A program made the translations under genes and the position numbers. 6,370 nucleotides of DNA from Desulfobacterales bacterium (GTDB lineage: Bacteria; Desulfobacterota; Desulfobacteria; Desulfobacterales; UBA5852): contig JAERRP010000187.1 of NCBI GenBank assembly GCA_016735415.1, positions 1 through 6,370 of the forward strand. The letters are read 5' to 3'. A model generated the notes under the pieces. That model was not told the origin of the DNA, made no database searches, and worked only from the letters and a program-made list of their open reading frames with translations. Shown here piece by piece: positions 1-5,934 of the stretch; the stretch's first letter is position 1; every line of letters starts with the position of its first letter.

Positions 1-1155
1 CTGCCTTTGATCGAAAGCGGTTTCAACGTTAGAGCGCTCTCCCGGGCCAGAGCTTTGGGCTTGTGGCAGTTTATCCCCTCGACCGGTTATAAATTCGGAC
101 TCAACCGCGACCAGTTCATCGATGAGCGCATGGATCCCGAAAAAGCCACCAAGGCGGCCATCGCCTATCTCAAGGAATTACATAACATTTTCGGAGATTG
201 GACCACCGTTCTGGCCGCATATAATTGCGGTGAAGGACGCGTGCTGCGGACCATCCGGACCCAGAATGTCAACTATCTCGATAATTTCTGGGATCTCTAT
301 GAACGTCTGCCGCGTGAAACGGCCCGCTATGTGCCCCGATTCCTGGCAACCCTGCATATTCTCAGCGCTCCGGAAAAATACGGCATTGATCTATCCATCG
401 TCGATCCGCCGCTGACCTACGAAACGGTCATGATTGCCAAACAGGTCAGCCTGAAGGACGCGGCCCGGGCTATCGGGACAACCGAATTCGAATTGCGGCA
501 GATCAACCCGGAGTTGCGCTATAAGATTTCCCCGCCGCAAGGCTATGAATTAAAAGTGCCCGAGGGTAAAGGTGAGACCCTGCTGGCCCAGATCGACACG
601 CTCAAAGCGACCTCATTACCGCGCCCGGCTTATGTTTATCATCGTGTCCGCTCCGGTCAAACGCTCTCGACCATTGCCAGACGATACCACACTTCCGTGG
701 GTCGCATCATGCGGGCCAACAATCTCCGCAGTTCCCATTACATTGTAGCCGGCAAGCGTCTTAAAATCCCTCAGAAAGGTTATGTCAACAGCACCCGGAC
801 GGCCAAGAAACGAACCGTGATGAAATCCGGCCGGGCCCAATATCATACGGTTCGTCGCGGCGACTCCCTCTGGAATATTGCCCGGAAGTATGGCACGACC
901 ACCCAGGCCATCCAGAATCTCAATGGTCTGCAGGGAACGCATTTACACAAGGGCCAGGTCCTGAAGATATCGAAGGGTAAGGACAAAGCCCTCGTGAACA
1001 GCGGCAGCCTTAAGACCTACCAGGTCAAAATGGGAGATAGCCCGTTTAAGATTGCCCAACTGCACAAAATGAGCCTCGGTCGACTGCTTGAAATCAATCG
1101 TCTTTCACGCCGCAGTAAAATTTATCCGGGTCAGCAGCTTTTCGTGGAGCCTTAG
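1..1155 (+). CDS. mltD: MltD-like membrane-bound lytic murein transglycosylase with three LysM repeats, 3' part
   Basis: This enzyme cleaves the MurNAc-GlcNAc bond of peptidoglycan to give 1,6-anhydro-MurNAc ends and acts in the periplasm, usually as an outer-membrane lipoprotein. The gene enters from the left edge already in frame, so signal peptide and true start are missing; 384 residues are visible. Residues 1-120 hold the family 1 SLT fold: the catalytic Glu is residue 5 in an IESGF motif, followed by GLWQFIPSTG (20-29), AYNCGEGRV (73-81; most relatives have Ser for this Cys) and the ETARYVPRFLA signature near 106. Residues 140-190 look like a degenerate LysM-type segment. Three clear LysM glycan-binding repeats follow at about 212-256, 281-324 and 339-382, joined by basic Ser/Thr-rich linkers. 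The last repeat ends right at the stop codon. A strong terminator lies 30 bases downstream. The family is certain; the MltD label rests on the SLT plus LysM order. Confidence 0.93.
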   Translation: MPLIESGFNVRALSRARALGLWQFIPSTGYKFGLNRDQFIDERMDPEKATKAAIAYLKELHNIFGDWTTVLAAYNCGEGRVLRTIRTQNVNYLDNFWDLYERLPRETARYVPRFLATLHILSAPEKYGIDLSIVDPPLTYETVMIAKQVSLKDAARAIGTTEFELRQINPELRYKISPPQGYELKVPEGKGETLLAQIDTLKATSLPRPAYVYHRVRSGQTLSTIARRYHTSVGRIMRANNLRSSHYIVAGKRLKIPQKGYVNSTRTAKKRTVMKSGRAQYHTVRRGDSLWNIARKYGTTTQAIQNLNGLQGTHLHKGQVLKISKGKDKALVNSGSLKTYQVKMGDSPFKIAQLHKMSLGRLLEINRLSRRSKIYPGQQLFVEP

Positions 1156-1184
1156 GGCGTTTAAGGCTGCGGCTAAAACCAAAA

Positions 1185-1221
1185 AAAAACCTCGGGGGCG
1201 ACAACGCCCAACGAGGTTTTT
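1185..1221. terminator. Bidirectional rho-independent terminator between convergent genes
   Basis: A ten-base arm AAAAACCTCG (1185-1194) pairs perfectly with CGAGGTTTTT (1212-1221). Inside it, GGGCG (1196-1200) pairs with CGCCC (1205-1209) around an ACAA loop, leaving one bulged G on one side and AA on the other. Because the outer arm starts with A and ends with T, and the A-run continues back to 1181, the hairpin gives a U-tract to transcripts from either direction. It sits between the stop of the plus-strand transglycosylase and the stop of the minus-strand 86-residue protein, so it plausibly ends both. Confidence 0.9.
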
Positions 1222-1250
1222 GGGTTTCTAAAGGTAGTCCCCTTCCGCCT

Positions 1251-1511
1251 TCAATTGCGCCAGAAGACAACGCCCATGATGATGAAGATCAGACCTAAAC
1301 CAAACAACAGAATGTAAACCGGCGTTTCAAAAAGAGGGTAAACCCATTCGTAACCCAAAGCCCAGTTGAAGGGCTCCACCCCGAACAGGTCGATAAGATC
1401 TGCGTTTTTCCAGCTCACCTCCTGCTCCATGAAGGTGCCCAGCGACTGAAACCCCAGAATAACAATGCCGGCCAGCCAGGCCACCAGACCGACCACCGTG
1501 TACTTGTTCAT
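1251..1511 (-). CDS. Small two-span membrane protein, function unknown
   Basis: I do not recognise a named family. The 86-residue product has two predicted membrane helices, roughly residues 5-26 and 62-84, rich in Val, Ile, Leu, Phe and Gly. Between them is a soluble loop of about 35 residues rich in Trp, Tyr, Asp and Glu (it includes SWKNADLIDLFG). It ends in the short basic tail WRN. The loop would face one side of the inner membrane; the sequence alone does not fix which. The start is well supported: GGGAGG (1518-1523 on the plus strand as CCTCCC) lies six bases before the ATG. It is the last minus-strand gene before the shared terminator, and the dehydrogenase remnant ends just upstream of its ribosome binding site. 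Whether it is expressed with comEC or from its own promoter cannot be told. Start signal, length and sensible topology make it very likely a real gene. Confidence 0.8.
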   Translation of the reverse strand: MNKYTVVGLVAWLAGIVILGFQSLGTFMEQEVSWKNADLIDLFGVEPFNWALGYEWVYPLFETPVYILLFGLGLIFIIMGVVFWRN

Positions 1512-1517
1512 AGATTG

Positions 1518-1523
1518 CCTCCC
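1518..1523 (-). promoter_or_regulatory. Ribosome binding site of the 86-residue membrane protein
   Basis: Read on the minus strand this is GGGAGG, six bases before the ATG at 1509-1511. It fixes the start of the small membrane protein and begins four bases after the stop codon of the upstream dehydrogenase remnant. Confidence 0.75.
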
Positions 1524-1526
1524 GCT

Positions 1527-1643
1527 TCAGCTGTCGATGACTGCAATTGTGCGCCCCAGATTAGTGCCCTGGCGAAGGCGCGCCAACACCGATTCGACTT
1601 CTTCTATGTTAATTTCATGCGCAACGGTATCCGAATTAAGGGT
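1527..1643 (-). pseudogene. C-terminal remnant of a zinc-type (MDR) alcohol dehydrogenase/quinone reductase
   Basis: After an in-frame TAA (1644-1646) the minus strand is open for 38 codons and ends at TGA (1527-1529). No plausible start codon with a ribosome binding site is present. The translated piece contains HEINIEEVESVLARLRQG followed by NLGRTIAV. This matches the usual last helix and strand of the medium-chain dehydrogenase/reductase superfamily, where a 'plee-neAl..l..G...GRaVl' pattern closes the protein. The rest of the gene, normally over 300 residues, is absent: comEC ends only about 80 bases upstream. A different frame of the same strand (about 1607-1711) contains a GMISACYKPLI stretch, which could be the preceding 'G-x-I-x-P' segment displaced by a frameshift; that part is speculative. 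The likely reading is a decayed gene scar between comEC and the small membrane protein. The match is from memory of the family pattern and is short. Confidence 0.5.
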
Positions 1644-1724
1644 TTATAGCAAGCGCTGATCATTCCGGTGGCAGCGCCATCGCAAACGGTCAAACGGCAT
1701 AACCATCGGTGCTATCCGAAATGG

Positions 1725-4238
1725 TCAACCGTTGCGGTCCGTGATGATATCGATAACCGTACGGTCGTTGCAGGACAGCTGCAGACCATCCGATCGCATC
1801 CGAATATAAACCGCTCCGTTGATATCCGTTCTGAGGATACGGCTGCCGGCTTGTCGATAGCGCGCCAGGATCTCCTGGTGGGGAAACCCAAACCGATTGC
1901 GCCAGCCGCAGGAAAAAATAGCCAATTCAGGGGCCACGACTTGCAGGAATGCTTCTGAGCTGGATGTCCGGCTGCCGTGATGCGGTGCCAGCAGAATCGT
2001 ACTTCGCAATTCCGATCTGGTTCTTCGCACCATCTCCAACTCAGCCTGCCGCTCGACATCGCCCGGAATCAGTATTGAATTGCCACCGAATGCAATCTGC
2101 AACGCCAGGGAATTATTGTTCAGATTGCGCCAGCGCTCTTGTTTGCGGCGGCGGTCGTAATCGGGAGGAGGATTGAGAATCCGGATGGTGGCCCCGCCAA
2201 TCTCCATCCGGCGATCGAGACCGTCGAAGCGGGGAACCATAAGCGGGCTGTCATGGACCAATCCCACAAACGCCCGTCCGCTGGCACTTTTTACCCGGTC
2301 ATGGTTCCAGAAGAGAAAACGGGGATGGAAATGCCGGACGATATGAAAAAGCCCGTTCATATGATCGCTGCTGGGATGACTTAAGACCAGGTAATCGACC
2401 GTCAATATCTTCTGACGACGCAGAAACGGCCCAATCACACGACGGCCCATATCGAAGATGCGATTATCGGCGTAGCCGCCGCCATCCACCAGCATAGTCC
2501 GACCGCCCGGGAACTCCACCAGGACTGCGTTGCCCTGGCCCACATCCAGCACCGTTAAACGCAGGTCGTCATGACCGAAACGATAATGGTACCACCACCC
2601 TGCATCCACAGTCAGGAACACGACAGCAGCCACCAGAGCCCATTTGGCCACCCGATTAGATCGGATGGCAATCAGCGCCCCCAGCAAGGCATAGTATCCC
2701 CATATTTCCCAGCCGGTGGGTTGAAATGAACGCAACGCGGCGAACTCAAACACCGAAGCCCAGCGAGCGGCAACCAGGATGCCGTCAAGCAGAACGCCAC
2801 CCGTCTGCAGACAGAAAGATGCCATGGTGCTGCTGAGCGGAAGTAGGACAAGTGACAGCATACCTAAAGGTAACGCCACAAAGCCGACAAGCGGAACCGC
2901 GATAAGATTGGCAATCAGCCCTATGAGTGAAAATTGCTGAAAATAATACATCAACAGCGGCAGTGTGCCAGCTGTGGCATAAAACGAGACCGCCATAAAA
3001 CCGAGTAGCCGATGTCCAGGATGCACACCGACCGGGAGCGGGTCGTGATCTGCGCGGGGCCAGGCGTGTCGCAAGCCCAGCACAATCGCCAAAACTGCGG
3101 CAAACGACATCTGGAAACCGATTGCGAATAGCATGGGGGGATGCCAGACCAGTATCAGCAGACCGGCCAGGGCAATAAAATTGAGGGTATCGCCTTCACG
3201 CCTCAGAAGATAGGCCCCCAATCCCAACGACACCATGATCACCGCCCGCTGGGTGGACGGTGCCAGGCCGGCCATCACCCCATAGGCGATGATGAAGGGG
3301 ATGGTCGCGCAAGCCGCCGCCGTGCGGCCCCATCCCCGCGCAAGGAAGAAGCGAAACCGGTTGAACAGCCACCCGGCAACGCTCATCAAAACAATGGCGA
3401 TAATTCCGACATGCAGCCCGGAAATGGCCAACAGGTGCCCGATACCACAGCGATTGAAGACCTCTCGCAGATCAATTGAGATGGCGTTGCGGTCCCCAAT
3501 GGTCAGGGCTTTCATAACGGCCCGGGAATCCCCGCCAAGTTCCGATTCGATGAATCGCCGGAAACGTCCTCTGGCCCGGTATATTAGGGACGGCGATGAT
3601 GACGGCCCGCTTACGGGCGATATTTTAAGCTGTCGTCCGCGGACCCAGGCGGTTGCCGTAATCTTTTTAAAAGCCATGTGGCGGCGGTAGTCGAAACTAC
3701 CCCGATTCTGGAAATTGCGGATCGACCGCAGACGGCTCTCAAACTCAAGGCGGTCACCGGGATGAATCTCCGGAAGGTCGCCAAACACGGTCAAACGGAG
3801 CCTCCCGATGGCCTTCGGCATTGGGATGGATGGCCCCAAACGTTCCACCCGCAGAACCAGTCGCAAGCGCCGGCCAGGGGCGGGCACCGGCGTGCTGTCG
3901 ACCGTTCCGACGATCCGATAGCGCGAACCGTCCGTGAAATGGATGATGTGATCCTGAGGGTAGCTGTTCGGCAGCCATGGCAGGAGCGCCCCGTAGCCCA
4001 GTGCCCCGAAAAGCATCAGGGGCGCTATCCGGCTGCGCTTATCAAAATAGAGTTGCCACCCGACACAGGCAACGGCGGTCGCGGCGGCCAGCAGGGCCCA
4101 AAGGTCGAGATGCGGCCAAATTGATCGGCTCCCGATACCTGCGGCGAATGCGACCGTCAGTGGCAGCAGCGGACGAAAACAATCTCGAGGTGACGCATGC
4201 TGGGGTCGCCGGGTTGAAACGTTTTTTACAATCGACAC
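1725..4238 (-). CDS. comEC: ComEC/Rec2 DNA-uptake channel protein
   Basis: ComEC is the inner-membrane channel that passes single-stranded DNA into the cytoplasm during natural transformation. With the GTG at 4236-4238 as start the product is 837 residues. Domain order is complete: N-terminal helices and a DUF4131/OB-like region (about 25-200), the multi-span Competence domain (about 225-530) with the diagnostic HLLAISGLHVGI motif near 268-279 and LAPSTQRAVIM near 325-335, then further helices to about 548. A C-terminal metallo-beta-lactamase-like domain (about 559-825) shows LTVLDVGQGNAVLV, DGGG, SHPSSDHMNG (621-629), PGDVE and APHHGSRTSSS. The middle His of the HxHxDH motif is Ser here. The frame stays open upstream to 4436, but that would overlap the 3' end of murA and translates to Cys/Arg/Ser-rich sequence unlike any ComEC, so I prefer the GTG, preceded by a weak AGGTG. 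It follows murA by 136 bases. The start is the only real uncertainty. Confidence 0.92.
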   Translation of the reverse strand: MSIVKNVSTRRPQHASPRDCFRPLLPLTVAFAAGIGSRSIWPHLDLWALLAAATAVACVGWQLYFDKRSRIAPLMLFGALGYGALLPWLPNSYPQDHIIHFTDGSRYRIVGTVDSTPVPAPGRRLRLVLRVERLGPSIPMPKAIGRLRLTVFGDLPEIHPGDRLEFESRLRSIRNFQNRGSFDYRRHMAFKKITATAWVRGRQLKISPVSGPSSSPSLIYRARGRFRRFIESELGGDSRAVMKALTIGDRNAISIDLREVFNRCGIGHLLAISGLHVGIIAIVLMSVAGWLFNRFRFFLARGWGRTAAACATIPFIIAYGVMAGLAPSTQRAVIMVSLGLGAYLLRREGDTLNFIALAGLLILVWHPPMLFAIGFQMSFAAVLAIVLGLRHAWPRADHDPLPVGVHPGHRLLGFMAVSFYATAGTLPLLMYYFQQFSLIGLIANLIAVPLVGFVALPLGMLSLVLLPLSSTMASFCLQTGGVLLDGILVAARWASVFEFAALRSFQPTGWEIWGYYALLGALIAIRSNRVAKWALVAAVVFLTVDAGWWYHYRFGHDDLRLTVLDVGQGNAVLVEFPGGRTMLVDGGGYADNRIFDMGRRVIGPFLRRQKILTVDYLVLSHPSSDHMNGLFHIVRHFHPRFLFWNHDRVKSASGRAFVGLVHDSPLMVPRFDGLDRRMEIGGATIRILNPPPDYDRRRKQERWRNLNNNSLALQIAFGGNSILIPGDVERQAELEMVRRTRSELRSTILLAPHHGSRTSSSEAFLQVVAPELAIFSCGWRNRFGFPHQEILARYRQAGSRILRTDINGAVYIRMRSDGLQLSCNDRTVIDIITDRNG

Positions 4239-4356
4239 ATTCGCACCTATCCGGCCTGACGCTGACGGGCAATTGCAACGGAACGCAATAATGCTCCTCG
4301 GGATCTGTCTGCAAACAGGAAAAATACACGCGGAGCGACCTGGGCCCGAGGCCCAT
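4042..4356 (-). CDS. Doubtful Cys-rich small protein overlapping the 5' end of comEC
   Basis: An ATG at 4354-4356, in the same phase as murA and only 18 bases after its stop, opens a frame of 104 codons. Its first 50 or so residues look protein-like: a YFSCLQTDPEEHYC stretch, then PVSVRPDRCECVDCKKRFNP, which resembles half of a zinc-ribbon (five Cys in the region, three as CxCxxC). From about residue 60 onward the translation becomes Arg/Ala-rich and overlaps the well-supported N-terminal region of ComEC in another frame, so that half is probably a shadow. No good ribosome binding site precedes the ATG. It could be a genuine overlapping gene, a small gene whose own stop was lost by a frameshift, or chance. 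I do not recognise a family and assign no function. Confidence 0.3.
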   Translation of the reverse strand: MGLGPRSLRVYFSCLQTDPEEHYCVPLQLPVSVRPDRCECVDCKKRFNPATPACVTSRLFSSAAATDGRIRRRYREPINLAASRPLGPAGRRDRRCLCRVATLF

Positions 4357-4374
4357 TCCGATAAAAGGGAGGGG

Positions 4375-5628
4375 TCAGGCCTTTTCACGCCAAATCGAAG
4401 CACCCAATTGCTGCAGTTTCGCTTCGATGCGCTCATAACCGCGATCGAGATGGTAAACGCGGTTGATTTCCGTTACCCCTTCGGCCACCAGACCGGCGAG
4501 GACCAGCGAGGCGCTGGCGCGCAGATCCGATGCCATGACCGGTGCCCCCGACAGTGATTCCTGGCCGCGGATGATGGCCGTTTCACCGGATACGATAATT
4601 TCGGCTCCCAGTCGTTTGAGTTCACTGACATGAATAAAACGATTTTCGAAGATGGTTTCCGTAATAATACTCTGACCGCGGGCAATCGACATCAGAACCA
4701 TGAACTGGGCCTGCATATCCGTCGGAAAGCCCGGGTAGGTTTGGGTACGGATATCCAGGCTCTCGATGGGTCGATCGCCCCTGACACGAATTCGACCGGG
4801 ACCCTGCTCAATTCGAGCCCCGGCCTGGACAAGCTTATCGCACACCGCCCCCAGGTGTTCACCCTCGCAACCCGTCAAGGTTACATCCCCGGCGGTCAAT
4901 GCCGCCGCCACCATGAAGGTGCCGGCCTCGATGCGATCGGGAATGATGGCGGTTTCCACCGACTTCAGGGTATCGACTCCGGTAATGGTAATAACGGCGG
5001 TTCCCGCACCCTCAATCTCCGCCCCCATGCAGCTGAGCACCTCGGCCAACGCCACCACTTCCGGTTCCCGGGCGGCATTCCGCAGAACGGTAACACCTTC
5101 CGCCAGAACCGCAGCCATGAGGAGATTTTCCGTCCCGGTGACTGAAACCGTGTCAAAATAGATTTCCGCGCCTTTCAGACGTTCGGCCCGTGCTTCCACG
5201 TAACCATGCTGAAGATCAATCTCGGCCCCAAGCAAAGCCAGCCCCTTGAGGTGGAAATTGATGGGGCGGGCCCCGATGGCACAGCCCCCGGGCAACGATA
5301 CGCGGGCATGCTGCAAACGGGCGACCAGCGGTCCCAACACGAGAATGGAAGCCCGCATTTTGCGCACGATGTCGTAGGGCGCTTCACTGTTGGAGAGGCT
5401 GGCGGCATTGACGACCACCGTATCGCCCTCCCGCTCGACATGGACCCCCAGGCTTTGCAGCAACTGGATGATACTGTGAATATCGCGCAGATCAGGTACA
5501 TTGGTGAACCGGCAGGTTTCGTCGGTCAGAAGCGATGCCACCAAAATCGGCAGGGCCGCATTTTTGGCGCCGCTGATGGCCACAGCGCCTTCCAGTCGAT
5601 TTCCGCCTTCCACGACAATTTTATCCAT
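4375..5628 (-). CDS. murA: UDP-N-acetylglucosamine 1-carboxyvinyltransferase
   Basis: MurA transfers enolpyruvate from phosphoenolpyruvate to UDP-GlcNAc, the first committed step of peptidoglycan synthesis, in the cytoplasm. The product is 417 residues (E. coli 419) and is full length. Key residues, numbered from the chosen start, are Lys22-Asn23 in SGAKNAALP, the catalytic Cys116 in [11 protein letters not shown], Asp304 in [13 protein letters not shown], Arg370 in [12 protein letters not shown] and Arg396 in the [11 protein letters not shown] tail. Cys at the active site, not Asp, is the form that fosfomycin alkylates. Two ATGs compete: 5635-5637 and 5626-5628. GGAG at 5639-5642 is only one base from the first but ten from the second. 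The second also gives the usual MDK amino end and puts the conserved Lys at 22 as in E. coli, so I chose it; the longer form adds three residues. A terminator lies just upstream, implying murA has its own promoter or depends on readthrough. Confidence 0.97.
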   Translation of the reverse strand: MDKIVVEGGNRLEGAVAISGAKNAALPILVASLLTDETCRFTNVPDLRDIHSIIQLLQSLGVHVEREGDTVVVNAASLSNSEAPYDIVRKMRASILVLGPLVARLQHARVSLPGGCAIGARPINFHLKGLALLGAEIDLQHGYVEARAERLKGAEIYFDTVSVTGTENLLMAAVLAEGVTVLRNAAREPEVVALAEVLSCMGAEIEGAGTAVITITGVDTLKSVETAIIPDRIEAGTFMVAAALTAGDVTLTGCEGEHLGAVCDKLVQAGARIEQGPGRIRVRGDRPIESLDIRTQTYPGFPTDMQAQFMVLMSIARGQSIITETIFENRFIHVSELKRLGAEIIVSGETAIIRGQESLSGAPVMASDLRASASLVLAGLVAEGVTEINRVYHLDRGYERIEAKLQQLGASIWREKA

Positions 5629-5645
5629 GAGCACCATTCTCCAGA

Positions 5646-5660
5646 GGCTGCTGAACAGCC
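5646..5660 (-). other. Short inverted repeat before the murA ribosome binding site
   Basis: GGCTG (5646-5650) and CAGCC (5656-5660) form a five-base stem with a five-base loop, three bases upstream of the murA GGAG. In the murA transcript it would lie right at the ribosome binding site. The stem is short and may be chance. Confidence 0.25.
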
Positions 5661-5685
5661 AGCCTGTATCGCGTATGTTATCGCC

Positions 5686-5728
5686 AAAAAAAACGCTTCT
5701 CCCTGCTGACGGACAACCGGGAGAAGCG
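5686..5728 (-). terminator. Rho-independent terminator of the NrfD-like operon
   Basis: On the minus strand a ten-base GC-rich stem, CGCTTCTCCC (5719-5728) with GGGAGAAGCG (5694-5703), encloses a 15-base loop and is followed directly by eight T (5686-5693 read as A on the plus strand). It starts 25 bases after the stop of the 52-residue membrane protein and ends 57 bases before the murA start. It should end the redox-complex transcript and uncouple it from murA. Confidence 0.93.
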
Positions 5729-5753
5729 CGCTGACATCCTTAAGATGTGGTTT

Positions 5754-5912
5754 TCAGTGGTGATGACCACCCTTATCATTGGCTGTATCCACGATCGCCT
5801 TGATAATGATAAAGGTCATACCGGCGCCCAGGATGCTCAATGCGTACCAGAGGCCGCCCATGAAAATTATGTGGGACATATCCCAAATCCACTCAAAATT
5901 GAAGGGAAACAT
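5754..5912 (-). CDS. 52-residue single-span membrane protein, probable small subunit of an NrfD/Hmc-type redox complex
   Basis: This short gene begins with MFPFNFEWIWDMSHI, has one strongly hydrophobic helix (about residues 14-40, with IIFMGGLWYALSILGAG) and ends in a polar tail closing with GGHHH. A perfect AAGGAGG lies seven bases before the ATG, and the gene starts 22 bases after the stop of the NrfD-like subunit, so the two are almost certainly translated from one mRNA. In the Desulfovibrio hmc operon the NrfD-like hmcC is followed by hmcD, which encodes a membrane protein of similar size; position and size suggest an equivalent here. I cannot claim sequence homology, so no symbol is given. 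A likely role is packing against the NrfD subunit in the inner membrane. The His tail and the His at residue 14 are candidate metal or haem ligands, which is speculation. A terminator follows 25 bases downstream, making it the last gene of its operon. Confidence 0.85.
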   Translation of the reverse strand: MFPFNFEWIWDMSHIIFMGGLWYALSILGAGMTFIIIKAIVDTANDKGGHHH

Positions 5913-5919
5913 ACGATTG

Positions 5920-5926
5920 CCTCCTT
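5920..5926 (-). promoter_or_regulatory. Strong ribosome binding site of the 52-residue membrane protein
   Basis: Read on the minus strand this is AAGGAGG, a full match to the anti-Shine-Dalgarno core, seven bases before the ATG at 5910-5912. It lies in the 22-base gap after the NrfD-like stop codon and is the main evidence that this very short frame is a gene. Confidence 0.85.
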
Positions 5927-5934
5927 AAGCCTTG

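Noticed and set aside
616..942. 108-codon minus-strand frame inside the transglycosylase gene
   Set aside because: It lies opposite the LysM repeats, which are clearly coding on the plus strand.
640..1152. Three repeated LysM coding segments as a DNA tandem repeat
   Set aside because: The similarity is at protein-domain level only; the nucleotide sequences have diverged.
3678..4124. 148-codon plus-strand frame opposite comEC
   Set aside because: Low-complexity Pro/Arg/Gln-rich translation with no start signal; it is antisense to a well-supported ComEC domain.
4354..4377. Readthrough or selenocysteine at the murA TGA, since the Cys-rich frame continues in phase
   Set aside because: MurA ends normally at its GYERIEAKL tail with full length, no Sec insertion hairpin is evident, and an in-phase frame happens by chance one time in three.
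4239..4436. Upstream ATG at 4436 as the comEC start (903 residues)
   Set aside because: It would overlap the 3' end of murA, and the extra 66 residues are Cys/Arg/Ser-rich and unlike ComEC; the recognisable protein begins close after the GTG at 4238.
4630..5145. 171-codon plus-strand frame opposite murA
   Set aside because: Gly/His/Arg/Asn-rich translation typical of the reverse of a high-GC gene; murA on the other strand is certain.
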